Assembly (NCBI RefSeq): GCF_035967765.1
Contig: NZ_JAYWIT010000002.1
DNA length: 64,000 nucleotides
Origin: Conexibacter stalactiti
Lineage (GTDB): Bacteria; Actinomycetota; Thermoleophilia; Solirubrobacterales; Solirubrobacteraceae
Reading direction: 5' to 3' (one strand)
The notes below the pieces were generated by a model, which saw only the letters and a program-made list of their open reading frames with translations, was not told the DNA's origin and did no database searches. Each line of letters begins with the position of its first letter. Position 1 is the stretch's first letter. Below, one piece after another: positions 49,371 to 57,902 of the stretch. Position numbers and translations under genes: made by a program.

Positions 49371-50825
49371 ATGGCCCGCACTGAACCCGTCACACCTCCG
49401 AGCGGCCCGGCCGCCGCCCCCGCCGCGTCAGGCGGCTGGACCTCGCAGCAGGTCGCCGCGTTGGCGGTGATCGCGGTCTGCGGCGTGATCGTCGCGTTGA
49501 CGCAGACGCTGCTCGTGCCGGTGCTGGGGACGATCCAGGCCGATCTCGGCAGCTCGACCGCCGGCACGCAGTGGCTGCTGACCTCCACGCTCCTGGCGGC
49601 TGCTGTGGCGGTGCCGGTCTTCGGTCGTCTCGGCGATCTCTACGGCAAGCGGCTGATGTTGATGGTCGCGGCCGGCTCGCTGGCCGTCGGCTCGTTGATC
49701 TGCGCGCTCACGAGCGACCTCGCCGTGATGATCGTCGGGCGTGCGATCACCGGCTTCTCCGCCGCGGCGATTCCCCTCGGGATCTCGCTGATCGGCACGA
49801 TCCTGCCGCGCGAGCGGGCCGGCACGGGCATCGCGCTGGTGAGCGCGACGCTCGGCGTCGGCGGTGCGCTCGGGCTGCCGCTGGCAGCGCTGATCGCCGA
49901 GCAGGCCGACTATCACGTGCTCTTCTGGGTCTGCGCGGGCGGCGGCGTGCTGACCGTCGCCGGCCTGCTGTTCGCCGTCACCGAGCCCGCGGGCCGCGGG
50001 AGCGGACGGTTCGACCTCGGCGGCAGCATCCTGCTCGGCGCGACGCTCGTCTGCCTGCTGCTGCCGCTCTCGCAGGCCAACTCGTGGGGCTGGGGCGATC
50101 CGCGCACCCTCGGCCTGCTGGCCGCCGCGATCGTCGGCCTCGTCGTCTTCGTGCTCGTCGAGAAGCGGCTGAAGTCGCCGCTGATCGACGTCGTCGCCAA
50201 CGCGCGACCGGCGCTGCTGCTGACCAACGTCGCCTCGATCTGCGTCGGCTTCGCGCTGTTCGCGTCGCTGATCGGGACCGCGTCGTTCGTGCAGGCGCCG
50301 CCGGAGGCCGGCTACGGCTTCGGCTCCTCGGTGCTCGAAGGCGGCCTCGCGATGCTGCCGTCGGGCGTGATGATGCTGCTGCTCTCGCCGGTCTCGGCGA
50401 AGCTGTCGGTCCGCTTCGGGCCGAAGATCACGCTCGCGCTCGGCGCCTCGATCGTCGCGCTCGGCTTCCTCTTCCGCATCGTCTTCGTCGACAGCTACTT
50501 CCAGGTGCTCGTCGGCACGACGATCGCCGGCGCCGGCACCGGCATCGCCTATGCCGCGATGCCGAGCCTGATCCTGCTCGGCGCCAAGCAGTCCCAGCTC
50601 GCGGCGGCCAACGGCCTCAACGCGCTCTCGCGCACCGTCGGCAGCTCGCTCGCCAGCGCGATCGGCGGCACGCTGCTCGCCTCGATGACGATCAGCCTCG
50701 CGGGCAACGAGCTGCCGTCGCTGGGCGCCTACAGAACGCTCTTCGCGATCTGCGCCGGCGCCGCCCTGCTCGGCGGCCTGATCTCGCTCGTGATCCCCGC
50801 CGCCGGGGCTGACGGCGAGGATTAG
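49371..50825 (+). CDS. MFS drug transporter, DHA2 (14-TM) family
   Basis: 484 residues from ATG 49371 with AGGAG seven bases ahead. Fourteen hydrophobic segments are apparent. The family motifs are GRLGDLYGKRLMLMVAAGS (motif A, between TM2 and TM3), VGRAITGFSAAAIPLGISLI (motif B), and GIALVSATLGVGGALGLPLA (motif C). Proton-driven export of drugs or hydrophobic compounds is expected. The divergent TetR and palindrome suggest induction by the exported compound. Confidence 0.9.
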   Translation: MARTEPVTPPSGPAAAPAASGGWTSQQVAALAVIAVCGVIVALTQTLLVPVLGTIQADLGSSTAGTQWLLTSTLLAAAVAVPVFGRLGDLYGKRLMLMVAAGSLAVGSLICALTSDLAVMIVGRAITGFSAAAIPLGISLIGTILPRERAGTGIALVSATLGVGGALGLPLAALIAEQADYHVLFWVCAGGGVLTVAGLLFAVTEPAGRGSGRFDLGGSILLGATLVCLLLPLSQANSWGWGDPRTLGLLAAAIVGLVVFVLVEKRLKSPLIDVVANARPALLLTNVASICVGFALFASLIGTASFVQAPPEAGYGFGSSVLEGGLAMLPSGVMMLLLSPVSAKLSVRFGPKITLALGASIVALGFLFRIVFVDSYFQVLVGTTIAGAGTGIAYAAMPSLILLGAKQSQLAAANGLNALSRTVGSSLASAIGGTLLASMTISLAGNELPSLGAYRTLFAICAGAALLGGLISLVIPAAGADGED

Positions 50826-50841
50826 CGACGCAGCGGCGCGC

Positions 50842-52446
50842 TCAGAACTGCGGCACGCGGGTGCTGGCGGGGGTGAGGCGGCCGCCGGCGCGGGTGCGGA
50901 CGGCGTGGGCCGAGGCGGCGGCGTCGCGCACCAGCTGCGGCACGTCGAAGCCGACGAGCTGCTTGTCGCGCTTGAGGATGCGGCCGTCGACGAGGACGGT
51001 GTCGACGTTGGCGGGGGTCGCGACGCGCACCACCGCCGACTCGACGTCGGCCGCCGGGGCGATGTTGAGGTCATCCTGGCGGATCAGGATGAGGTCGGCA
51101 CGCTTGCCGGGGGTGATCGAGCCGATCTGTCTGTCGAGCCCGAGCGCCTTCGCGCCGTTGATCGTCGCCATCGCGAGCGCGTGTCTGAAGAGGATCGGCG
51201 GCAGTCTCTCGGTGTCGGTGCCGATCCACGGGATGCCGATGTTCCAGGCGATCCCCATCGACTGGAACATGTCGATCGGCGCGATCGAGGAGGCGTCGAA
51301 GGAGAGGCTGGTGAGGACGCCGTCGTTGACCGACTTCAGCAGCTGGTCGTGGAAGCCGCCGGCGGTGCCGAGTCGCATCTCGGAGTGCGGCGAGATGCTG
51401 AGCGGGGTGCCGCTGCGGATCATCGCGGCGCGGTCCTCGGGCGTGGCGGGGAGGTTGTGGCAGAGCAGGAAGTCGGGGCCGAGGTAGCCCTGTCGCTCCA
51501 GCTCGGCCGCTCTCACGGCCGTCGTCGGTCCCTGGCCGGAGTGGACGCTGACGGGGATTCTGCGCTCGCGCGCCCACGCCATCTCGATTGCGAAGTTGGC
51601 CGGGTTGGAGGGGCCGCGGAGGTTGACGCCGAGGTGGACGAGCCCGTCGAGCGGCGATCTCGGCCCGAACCACTCCTGCCGCACGCGCTCGATGTCGGCG
51701 AAGTCGATCGGCTGGGTGGCGGGCTGGCCGTCGCGGTGGCCGTAGGAGTAGCGGGCGCGCAGGCGGGCGTCGCGGTGGGCGGTCAGCTCGGCATCGGCAT
51801 AGTCGGGTCCGCGCACGTTGTGGGCCCAGTTGTTGACGGTGGTGATGCCGGCGGAGGCCAGCTCGGCGAGCCCGAGCGAGACGCTGTTGTAGAAGTCGTC
51901 GGGCTCGTAGGCGGCGACGGTCGCCGACTTCGCCGGGAAGTACTCGAAGCCGTCGCCGACGAAGTTGCGGCCGAGCGCGCTCCACATGTGGTAGTGGGTC
52001 TCGACCATTCCCGGCATCGCGATCATCCGCGAGGCATCGATCGTCTCGGCGCCGCGGGCGCGCAGGTTCGCGCCGACTGCGACGATCACGCCGTCCTTGA
52101 CCTCGATGTCGGCCGCCGGCACCGTCCCGATCGTCGGATCGACCGAGATCAGCGCCGCGCCCTTGATCAGGTAGTGGCCGCGCTTCGACGAGCCCCCGCC
52201 GCCATGGCCGGGACCGTGGCCGTGCCCGTGACCTCTGCGCTCCCACCAGTCGCGCCAGCGTGACTTCGAGCCGCCGCCGTGCGCGCCGGCCTCGGCCGCC
52301 CCCAGCGCCAACGGCACCGCCGCCGCGCCGGCGCCCGCCAGCAGCGCCCGCCGCGAGACGAGATGGCGCGGGACCGGCCGGCCGCAGTCGTCGACCTGCT
52401 CCTCGGCCGACGGGACGTGCGACGCGTCAGAACAATCTCTGCACAC
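50842..52446 (-). CDS. Tat-exported metal-dependent amidohydrolase with His-rich linker
   Basis: 534 residues from GTG 52446 with AAGGAG upstream. The leader holds a twin-arginine motif SRRALLAGAGAAAVPLALG, so export is by Tat, folded. A spacer RRGHGHGHGPGHGGGGSSKR may bind metal. The amidohydrolase barrel has MVETHYHMWSA (HxH), IPVSVHSGQG (third His), LSISPHSEM (fourth His) and WIGTDTERLP (catalytic Asp), then the composite beta domain TPGKRADLILIRQDDLNIAP. Related to the AtzA/TrzA/cytosine-deaminase group, which deaminates or dechlorinates N-heterocycles. Divergent from an exported amidase (52741). AGA codons frequent. Substrate unknown. Confidence 0.88.
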   Translation of the reverse strand: MCRDCSDASHVPSAEEQVDDCGRPVPRHLVSRRALLAGAGAAAVPLALGAAEAGAHGGGSKSRWRDWWERRGHGHGHGPGHGGGGSSKRGHYLIKGAALISVDPTIGTVPAADIEVKDGVIVAVGANLRARGAETIDASRMIAMPGMVETHYHMWSALGRNFVGDGFEYFPAKSATVAAYEPDDFYNSVSLGLAELASAGITTVNNWAHNVRGPDYADAELTAHRDARLRARYSYGHRDGQPATQPIDFADIERVRQEWFGPRSPLDGLVHLGVNLRGPSNPANFAIEMAWARERRIPVSVHSGQGPTTAVRAAELERQGYLGPDFLLCHNLPATPEDRAAMIRSGTPLSISPHSEMRLGTAGGFHDQLLKSVNDGVLTSLSFDASSIAPIDMFQSMGIAWNIGIPWIGTDTERLPPILFRHALAMATINGAKALGLDRQIGSITPGKRADLILIRQDDLNIAPAADVESAVVRVATPANVDTVLVDGRILKRDKQLVGFDVPQLVRDAAASAHAVRTRAGGRLTPASTRVPQF

Positions 52447-52541
52447 GAGGGAACTCCTTCGAGGGAATGCGACGGCGACGGGCGCCGCACGCTAACCACC
52501 GTTGGCGCGTCTCGGTATCGACCGCAGGGCGAGAATCGCTC

Positions 52542-52638
52542 CGGTCCGTTCGGACCGTCGGTCGGAGCCGGTGTCGATTCATCGAAAGCAAGTCCCCACG
52601 TCGAACGAGTCGGCGGCGGTTCTGTCCGCGCGGACAGA
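52542..52638. promoter_or_regulatory. Two palindromes between amidohydrolase and amidase
   Basis: CGGTCCG-TT-CGGACCG (52542-52557) and TCTGTCCGC-GCGGACAGA (52621-52638, 18 bp, perfect) lie in the 294-bp divergent gap. The two share the core GTCCG/CGGAC. They are candidate operators coordinating both exported hydrolases; the binding protein is not identified. Confidence 0.5.
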
Positions 52639-52740
52639 TGCCGCGCCGTCGGCTTCACATAGTCTCAACGTCGCTTCTCACGGTGACTGTTTCATGCGAA
52701 AAGTCACAGTGTGAGTTAAAGGACTACCTGTAGGAGTTTC

Positions 52741-54771
52741 ATGACAGTCCGTTCACAACGGCGCGGTCTCGCACGCGGCGGAGCGACCGCCGCGGCAGCC
52801 GTCACGCTCGCGCTCGGCGCGATCGCCCCGGCGGCAGGCGCCGCGGAGGCGGTTCGGCCCGACGTCGTCGAGTTGACGATCGGCGAGGCATCAGACCTGC
52901 TCGCCAGGCACGCGACGACGTCGGTCGCGCTGGTCGACGAGTACATCGCACGGATCGCCGCCTACGACGACGCGTACGGCGACCAGCCAGGTCTCCACGC
53001 CGTCATCGCCGTCAACGAGCAGGCGCGGCAGCAGGCGGCGGCGCTCGACGCGGAGCGCGCGGCCGGGAGCGTCCGCGGGCCGCTCCACGGTGTGCCGATC
53101 ATCGTCAAGGACAACATCGACATGCTCGGCATGCCGACGACCAACGGCGCGATCGCCTTCGCGAGCTACAAGCCGAAGAACGACGCGACCGTCATCAGAC
53201 GGCTGAAGGCGGCGGGAGCGATCGTCGTCGCGAAGGCCAACCTGTCGGAGTTCGCGTGGAACGGCTCGGACTCCAAGAGCGGGCTCGGCGGGGAGGTCCG
53301 CAACCCGTATGACCAGAGCAAGACCGCGAGCGGCTCCAGCGGCGGCACCGCCGCGGCCGTGGCCGCGAGCTTCGCGACCGCGGGGCTCGGCAGCGACACC
53401 TTCGGCTCGATCCGCAACCCGGCCGCCAACCAGGCGCTCGTCGGAGTGCGCCCGACGCACGGCCTCGTCAGCCTCACCGGTGTCACGCCGCAGGTCGAGC
53501 CGCAGGACACCGTCGGCCCGCTCGCGAAGTCGGTCGAGGACGCGGCGATCCTGCTCGACGCGACGGCCGGCTACGACCCGAGCGACCACTGGACGACCGG
53601 CACGATCGGGCAGGTGCCCGAGTCCTACGCCGCCGGGCTGAGCACGACGGCGCTCGCCGGCAAGAAGCTCCTGACGTTCACGAACGCGAGCTTCCACGGC
53701 GGCTCCGGACCGGCCCGTGCAGCCGAGCGCGCGGAGGTCGCGGCGATCCAGGATGCCGCGCTCGCGCAGCTGGAGGCGCAGGGCGCGACGGTCGAGCGGG
53801 TCGAGCTGACCGCCGACGAGGTGAGATCGCTGCAGGGTCGCGGCTGGCTGGGCATGGCCTACTACCTCGACGGCTTCTTCGCGCGCAACGACGCCTTCTG
53901 GCCGGTCGGCCTGGCCGCGAGAGCCGCTCCGACCGACAGGCTGACGACGGCCGACTACGTCGCCGACGACCGCGAGACGCCGCAGATCAAGCCCGACGCC
54001 GCGTGGCTGTTGAGCACGGCTGGGATCACCGACACGGACCTCGCGACGCAGGATGCGCGGGCGGCGGCGGCGCTTGCCGCCTGGAAGAGACTGCTGGCCG
54101 ACCACGACGCCGACGCCGTCGCGATCCCGACCGACGCGCTCGCGGCCAGCCCGGTCACCGAGGACCCTGCCGGCTACTCGGAGAACGCCGACAACGCCTC
54201 GCTGTCATCCGGGATGGGAACGCCGGCGGTCGTCCTGCCGGTCGGCTACACGCAGTCGAGACTGCCGGTCAGCCTGCAGCTGATCGGCCTCCCGTACGCG
54301 GAGGGCGAGCTGCTCGCCTACGCCTACGACTACGAGCGCGCGACCCGCACGCGCGTCGCGCCGCCGACGACCCCGGAGCTGGCACATCCCGCGCCGCCGG
54401 CGCCGCCGGCACCGCTCGTGCCGCCGGTCGCGCCGCCTGTGAGCCAGCCGGCGGCCCCCGCTCCGGTTGCGCCCGCCGTGCCGGCCAAGCCCGCGCTGTC
54501 GCTGTCGGTCAGACGGACCGGTGCCGCCAAGGTCGGCAGATCGCTCGGCGTCCGCGTGGCGGTCCGCTCCTCCTCCGGGACGAGCGTGTCGCGCGTCGCG
54601 GTCAGCTACCGCTGGTACGTCGGCGGCAAGCGCGCCGGCAGCTCGCGGACGCTGAAGCTGACCAAGCGGATGACGGGCAAGCGCGTGACGGTGCGGGTCA
54701 CCGTCAGCAAGGCCGGTTACAGAACGGTCAGCCGCACGGTGCTGCTGACCAGAAAGGTCACGGCGAGGTAG
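52741..54771 (+). CDS. Secreted amidase (amidase-signature family) with proline-rich linker and C-terminal beta domain
   Basis: 676 residues from ATG 52741 (TAGGAG ahead). Signal peptide ATAAAAVTLALGAIAPAAGA. The amidase-signature triad is visible: Lys in VPIIVKDNIDMLGMP, cis-Ser in TASGSSGGTAAAVAA, and nucleophile Ser in GLGSDTFGSIRNPA. In the last motif, normally G-T-D-T-G-G-S, the residue before G-S is Phe. After ~540 a linker rich in APP/PAPV leads to a domain of about 90 residues, lysine/arginine rich (SVSRVAVSYRWYVGGKRAGS), resembling the Ig-like tails of other secreted actinobacterial enzymes. It hydrolyses an amide outside the cell; may work with the divergent amidohydrolase. Confidence 0.88.
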   Translation: MTVRSQRRGLARGGATAAAAVTLALGAIAPAAGAAEAVRPDVVELTIGEASDLLARHATTSVALVDEYIARIAAYDDAYGDQPGLHAVIAVNEQARQQAAALDAERAAGSVRGPLHGVPIIVKDNIDMLGMPTTNGAIAFASYKPKNDATVIRRLKAAGAIVVAKANLSEFAWNGSDSKSGLGGEVRNPYDQSKTASGSSGGTAAAVAASFATAGLGSDTFGSIRNPAANQALVGVRPTHGLVSLTGVTPQVEPQDTVGPLAKSVEDAAILLDATAGYDPSDHWTTGTIGQVPESYAAGLSTTALAGKKLLTFTNASFHGGSGPARAAERAEVAAIQDAALAQLEAQGATVERVELTADEVRSLQGRGWLGMAYYLDGFFARNDAFWPVGLAARAAPTDRLTTADYVADDRETPQIKPDAAWLLSTAGITDTDLATQDARAAAALAAWKRLLADHDADAVAIPTDALAASPVTEDPAGYSENADNASLSSGMGTPAVVLPVGYTQSRLPVSLQLIGLPYAEGELLAYAYDYERATRTRVAPPTTPELAHPAPPAPPAPLVPPVAPPVSQPAAPAPVAPAVPAKPALSLSVRRTGAAKVGRSLGVRVAVRSSSGTSVSRVAVSYRWYVGGKRAGSSRTLKLTKRMTGKRVTVRVTVSKAGYRTVSRTVLLTRKVTAR

Positions 54772-54781
54772 CACGAGTCGC

Positions 54782-54826
54782 GAGATCCGCGGCCGAGCCG
54801 AGGGGGCGGCCTCGGCCGCGGGTCTC
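54782..54826. terminator. Long GC-rich hairpin after amidase
   Basis: A 16-base stem, GAGATCCGCGGCCGAG (54782-54797) against CTCGGCCGCGGGTCTC (54811-54826), pairs fully with one G-U wobble around a 13-nt loop. It starts 11 bp after the amidase stop. It abuts the next operator dyad without a gap. Confidence 0.65.
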
Positions 54827-54860
54827 CATCTCCGAGAAATCCGTCACGATCTCGGAGATG
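54827..54860. promoter_or_regulatory. Operator dyad overlapping a TetR start codon
   Basis: CATCTCCGAGA (54827-54837) and TCTCGGAGATG (54850-54860) are perfect inverted 11-mers with a 12-bp spacer. The final ATG of the right arm is the start codon of the TetR gene. Occupation would block transcription and, if RNA folds, hide the start codon. Autoregulation is the likely role. Confidence 0.65.
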
Positions 54861-55469
54861 ACCGACGCCGGAGTGCGTGACAGATCGACGGCGGGCCCTG
54901 GGCTGCGCGAACGCAAGCGGGCGGCGGCGAAGGCGCACGTCGCGGAGGTGGCGATCGGGCTGTTCTTCGAGCGCGGGTACGGGGAGGTGTCGATCACTGA
55001 GATCTGCGAGGTCGCGGGCGTCGCGCGACGCAGCTTCTTCCGCTACTTCGCGACGAAGGAGGACGCACTGCTCGAGCCGATTCGCGCGATGGCCGACCTC
55101 TTCGAAGGCGCGATCGCGGGCGCTCCGGCCGAGCTCGACGACGGCGCCGCGCTCGACCACGCGCTGCGGGCGCTCGGGGTGCACGTCGTCGAGCAGTGGG
55201 CGTGGCTCGAGCACTACTTCCGCATGATCGAGGAGACGGCCGCGCTGGCCGCCGCGCCGGAGCTGCAGCTCGCGGGGCGCGAGCGCGCGGTCGCGGGCGA
55301 GCTGCTGCGGCGGCGCGGCGAGACGGGTGCGGCGGACTGGCGCCTGCGCCTGCGGGTCGGCTGCGGGATCGCCGCCTTCCGCGTCTGGCTCGACGACATG
55401 CGCGCGGGCGCGGCCGTCGAGCCGGTCGCCCATCTCGACCGTGTCCTCGCCGCCCTGCGCGCGGGCTGA
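54858..55469 (+). CDS. TetR-family regulator (paralog of the one at 48692)
   Basis: 203 residues from ATG 54858; the longer open frame upstream is antisense noise over the amidase. HTH: GLRERKRAAAKAHVAEVAIG, VSITEICEVAGVARRSFFRY, FATKEDALLEPIRAMAD. C-terminal domain helical. The start codon lies within its own palindrome. A close paralog of the regulator at 48692 in the HTH and in the C-terminal AFRVWLDDMRA / AYRVWLDDLR motif. It lies between the amidase and the convergent PQQ enzyme; its target other than itself is unclear. Confidence 0.86.
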   Translation: MTDAGVRDRSTAGPGLRERKRAAAKAHVAEVAIGLFFERGYGEVSITEICEVAGVARRSFFRYFATKEDALLEPIRAMADLFEGAIAGAPAELDDGAALDHALRALGVHVVEQWAWLEHYFRMIEETAALAAAPELQLAGRERAVAGELLRRRGETGAADWRLRLRVGCGIAAFRVWLDDMRAGAAVEPVAHLDRVLAALRAG

Positions 55470-55535
55470 CCGGAACGCCGACCACGACCCGCGCGGCGGC
55501 CCGCTGGGACGCCGCGCAGGTGGTCAGCGAGAGCG

Positions 55536-57803
55536 TCAGTTGATGCCGTTGGTCACGAAGGCCGCGACGTCCTGGATCTCCTTGGGGGAGAGCGAGTCGC
55601 CGAAGGCGGGCATGGCGCTGCCGCCGTCCGTGGTCTGTCTGATGACCGCGTCGAGGTCCCTGGCGCTGGGGATCGCGGTGAGGTCGGGGCCGCCGTTGCC
55701 GCCTCTGCCGGTGACGCCGTGGCAGGTGGCGCAGTTGTCGGCGAAGACCGTTCTGCCGGCGTCGGCGTCCGGTCTGGCGGAGACGTCCTCTCTCGTCTCG
55801 GCGTCGCCCTCGGCTGACTCGTCGGTGGGCTCGCCACCCCCGTGCGTGATCGCCTCACCCTCTCCGGTGCCGTCCAGCTCCATCACGTCGCCGTCGAGCG
55901 AGAAGACCCACAGGTTGGCGCCGTGCGGCGAGCCGGCGAGCGCGTTGCCACCGGCGACGATCGCGACCTTCTGCTTGCCGTCGACCTCGAAGACCGTGGC
56001 CGGGGCGTTGGCGCCGGCGCCGGTCTGGAAGTCCCACAGCTGCTCGCCGGTCGTGGCGTTGAGCGCCACGAGACGACCGTCGTTCTTGCCGACGAAGACG
56101 AGGTTGCCGGCCGTCGCGGCGGAGCCGCTGTAGCACGACTGCGGTCTGCCGTTCTCGTCCTTCATCCGGTACGACCAGACCGGCTCGTTGGTGTCCGCGT
56201 CGAGCGCGGTCAGATAGCCGGGCGTGTCGAAGCCGAGGCCGCCCAGGCCGCCGCCGATGACGAACTGGCCCTCCGTGAACGCGGTGGGGGTCGAGCCCTG
56301 CGCGCTCCAGCCGATGCTCGTCTGGCCGCAGACGTAGAGCATGTGCGTCTCGGGGCTGTAGCTCATCGGCGCCCACGTCGTGCCGCCCTGCGGAGCGCTG
56401 ATGTGGACCGCCGCGCCGCGCTCCGTCCCGCTCGGGTTGAAGACGAGCTCCGGGATGTTGCCGTCCTCCGGGCGGTTGATTCTGATCGTCCCAGCGTTGG
56501 GGATCGCCGGCGTGGTGCGGATCTGTCCGACCAGCGCTCTGAACTGCTCGTCGGTGATCTTCGCCGGCATCAGCGGCGGCGTCGACGGGATCCACTGGGT
56601 CGCGGCCGTCTTGTTCTCGGGCGCCTGCGGGACCGGGGTCTCTCTGCCGGGGTAGATCGGTCTGCCGTCGCGGCGGTCGACGGCGTAGACCCACGGCATC
56701 TTCGGCGCGATCGCCGCCGCCGGGACCTTCTCGCCGTCGATCTCGGCGTCGAACAGCACGACCGGGCTGCTCACGGTGAAGTCCCAGATGTCGTGTCTGA
56801 CGAGCTGGAAGTGCCACTTGTATCTGCCGCTCGTGGCGTCGATCGCGACGATCGAGTTCGAGTACAGGTTGTCACCGCCGCGTCTGGAGCCATTGACGTC
56901 GGGACCCGCGGTGCTCGTGCCGAAGATCAGCAGGTTGCGCTCTCTGTCGACGGCCGGGGCGTTCCAGAGGCCGGAGCCGCCGGTTCTGGCGCTGTCGCCC
57001 TCCCAGGTCGGATCGGCGACCGGGTCGTTGCCGTCACCGGTGGTCCAGAACTGCCACTTCAGCTCGCCGGTCTTCGCGTCGAGCGCCGTCACACGGCCTC
57101 TCGCGAGCAGCTCCGAGCCGGAGTTGCCGATGTAGACGAGGCCGTTGTAGTACAGCGGCGCCGCGATCGCCGTGGCGTTGTCTCTCTTCCAGTCGAAGAC
57201 CTTGACGTCCCACTTGACTCTGCCGGTCTCGAGGTCGAGCGCCTGGACTCTGCCGTCGATGCGCGCCGAGTAGAGCGTGTCGGTGCCGTTGTAGCCGAGA
57301 CCGCGCGACTCCCAGCCACAGCAGACGGACGTGATCTCCGGGTCGAGGTCGCCGTTGACTCTCCACTTGATCCGCTTCGCGCGGCTGTCGATCGCGAAGA
57401 CGTCGTTGGCGCCGGTCGAGATGTACAGGTCACCGTTGATCGCGAGGATGTTCTCCTCGTGCGAGTACTTCGCCTCGGTCCCCGAGTCGAGGTCGAGCAT
57501 GAAGTCGCCCTTGAGGTCCTTCACGTTGTCCGCGTCGATCTGCTTCAACGGCGAGAACTGCGTGTGGGCGTAGTCACCACCGGTCACGGGCCAGTTGCGG
57601 CCGGACGGACTCGACGGATCGATCTCACCGGCCGCCGGGACCGGGCCCGGGATCGTGCGCGACTGCGTCGTCGTGTCGTCATCGCCGCCGCCGCATGCCG
57701 CCACCGTGACCGCGAGGACCGCGGTCACCAGCGCCAGAAGGCATGCGCCGAGCAGGCGACGCCCTGTGCCGCGGTTGGGGTTGTCGCTGCTCGTGCCTGT
57801 CAT
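55536..57803 (-). CDS. PQQ-dependent alcohol dehydrogenase lipoprotein with C-terminal cytochrome c domain
   Basis: 755 residues from ATG 57803. The leader LLALVTAVLAVTVAAC ends in a lipobox with Cys37, so it is membrane-anchored outside the cell. The eight-bladed quinoprotein propeller spans ~65-640, with the vicinal disulfide pair C161-C162 (TSVCCGWES) that sits over PQQ and the catalytic Asp in VRHDIWDFTVSS. Two residues after that Asp is Thr, not the Asp typical of lanthanide (XoxF-type) enzymes, so Ca2+ is more likely. The C-terminal domain carries CATCH (691-695) and axial Met AMPAF (M731), a mono-heme cytochrome c. Oxidises an alcohol or polyol. I count about 20 AGA among about 40 Arg codons. 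Confidence 0.9.
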   Translation of the reverse strand: MTGTSSDNPNRGTGRRLLGACLLALVTAVLAVTVAACGGGDDDTTTQSRTIPGPVPAAGEIDPSSPSGRNWPVTGGDYAHTQFSPLKQIDADNVKDLKGDFMLDLDSGTEAKYSHEENILAINGDLYISTGANDVFAIDSRAKRIKWRVNGDLDPEITSVCCGWESRGLGYNGTDTLYSARIDGRVQALDLETGRVKWDVKVFDWKRDNATAIAAPLYYNGLVYIGNSGSELLARGRVTALDAKTGELKWQFWTTGDGNDPVADPTWEGDSARTGGSGLWNAPAVDRERNLLIFGTSTAGPDVNGSRRGGDNLYSNSIVAIDATSGRYKWHFQLVRHDIWDFTVSSPVVLFDAEIDGEKVPAAAIAPKMPWVYAVDRRDGRPIYPGRETPVPQAPENKTAATQWIPSTPPLMPAKITDEQFRALVGQIRTTPAIPNAGTIRINRPEDGNIPELVFNPSGTERGAAVHISAPQGGTTWAPMSYSPETHMLYVCGQTSIGWSAQGSTPTAFTEGQFVIGGGLGGLGFDTPGYLTALDADTNEPVWSYRMKDENGRPQSCYSGSAATAGNLVFVGKNDGRLVALNATTGEQLWDFQTGAGANAPATVFEVDGKQKVAIVAGGNALAGSPHGANLWVFSLDGDVMELDGTGEGEAITHGGGEPTDESAEGDAETREDVSARPDADAGRTVFADNCATCHGVTGRGGNGGPDLTAIPSARDLDAVIRQTTDGGSAMPAFGDSLSPKEIQDVAAFVTNGIN

Positions 57804-57864
57804 CTCTCCGTGCCCTCCGTGGACTCGCCACGACCGTTTCCTCGCGCCATCCGACGCGCATCTA

Positions 57865-57884
57865 AAGTGACACTAAGTGACAGT
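57865..57884. promoter_or_regulatory. Tandem 10-bp direct repeat in divergent promoter
   Basis: AAGTGACACT (57865-57874) is immediately followed by AAGTGACAGT, in the 99-bp gap between the PQQ lipoprotein and the divergent TetR at 57903. Spacing of exactly one helical turn suggests cooperative regulator binding; it also overlaps likely promoter elements. Confidence 0.5.
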
Positions 57885-57902
57885 ACATGATCAGATACGG
57901 GG

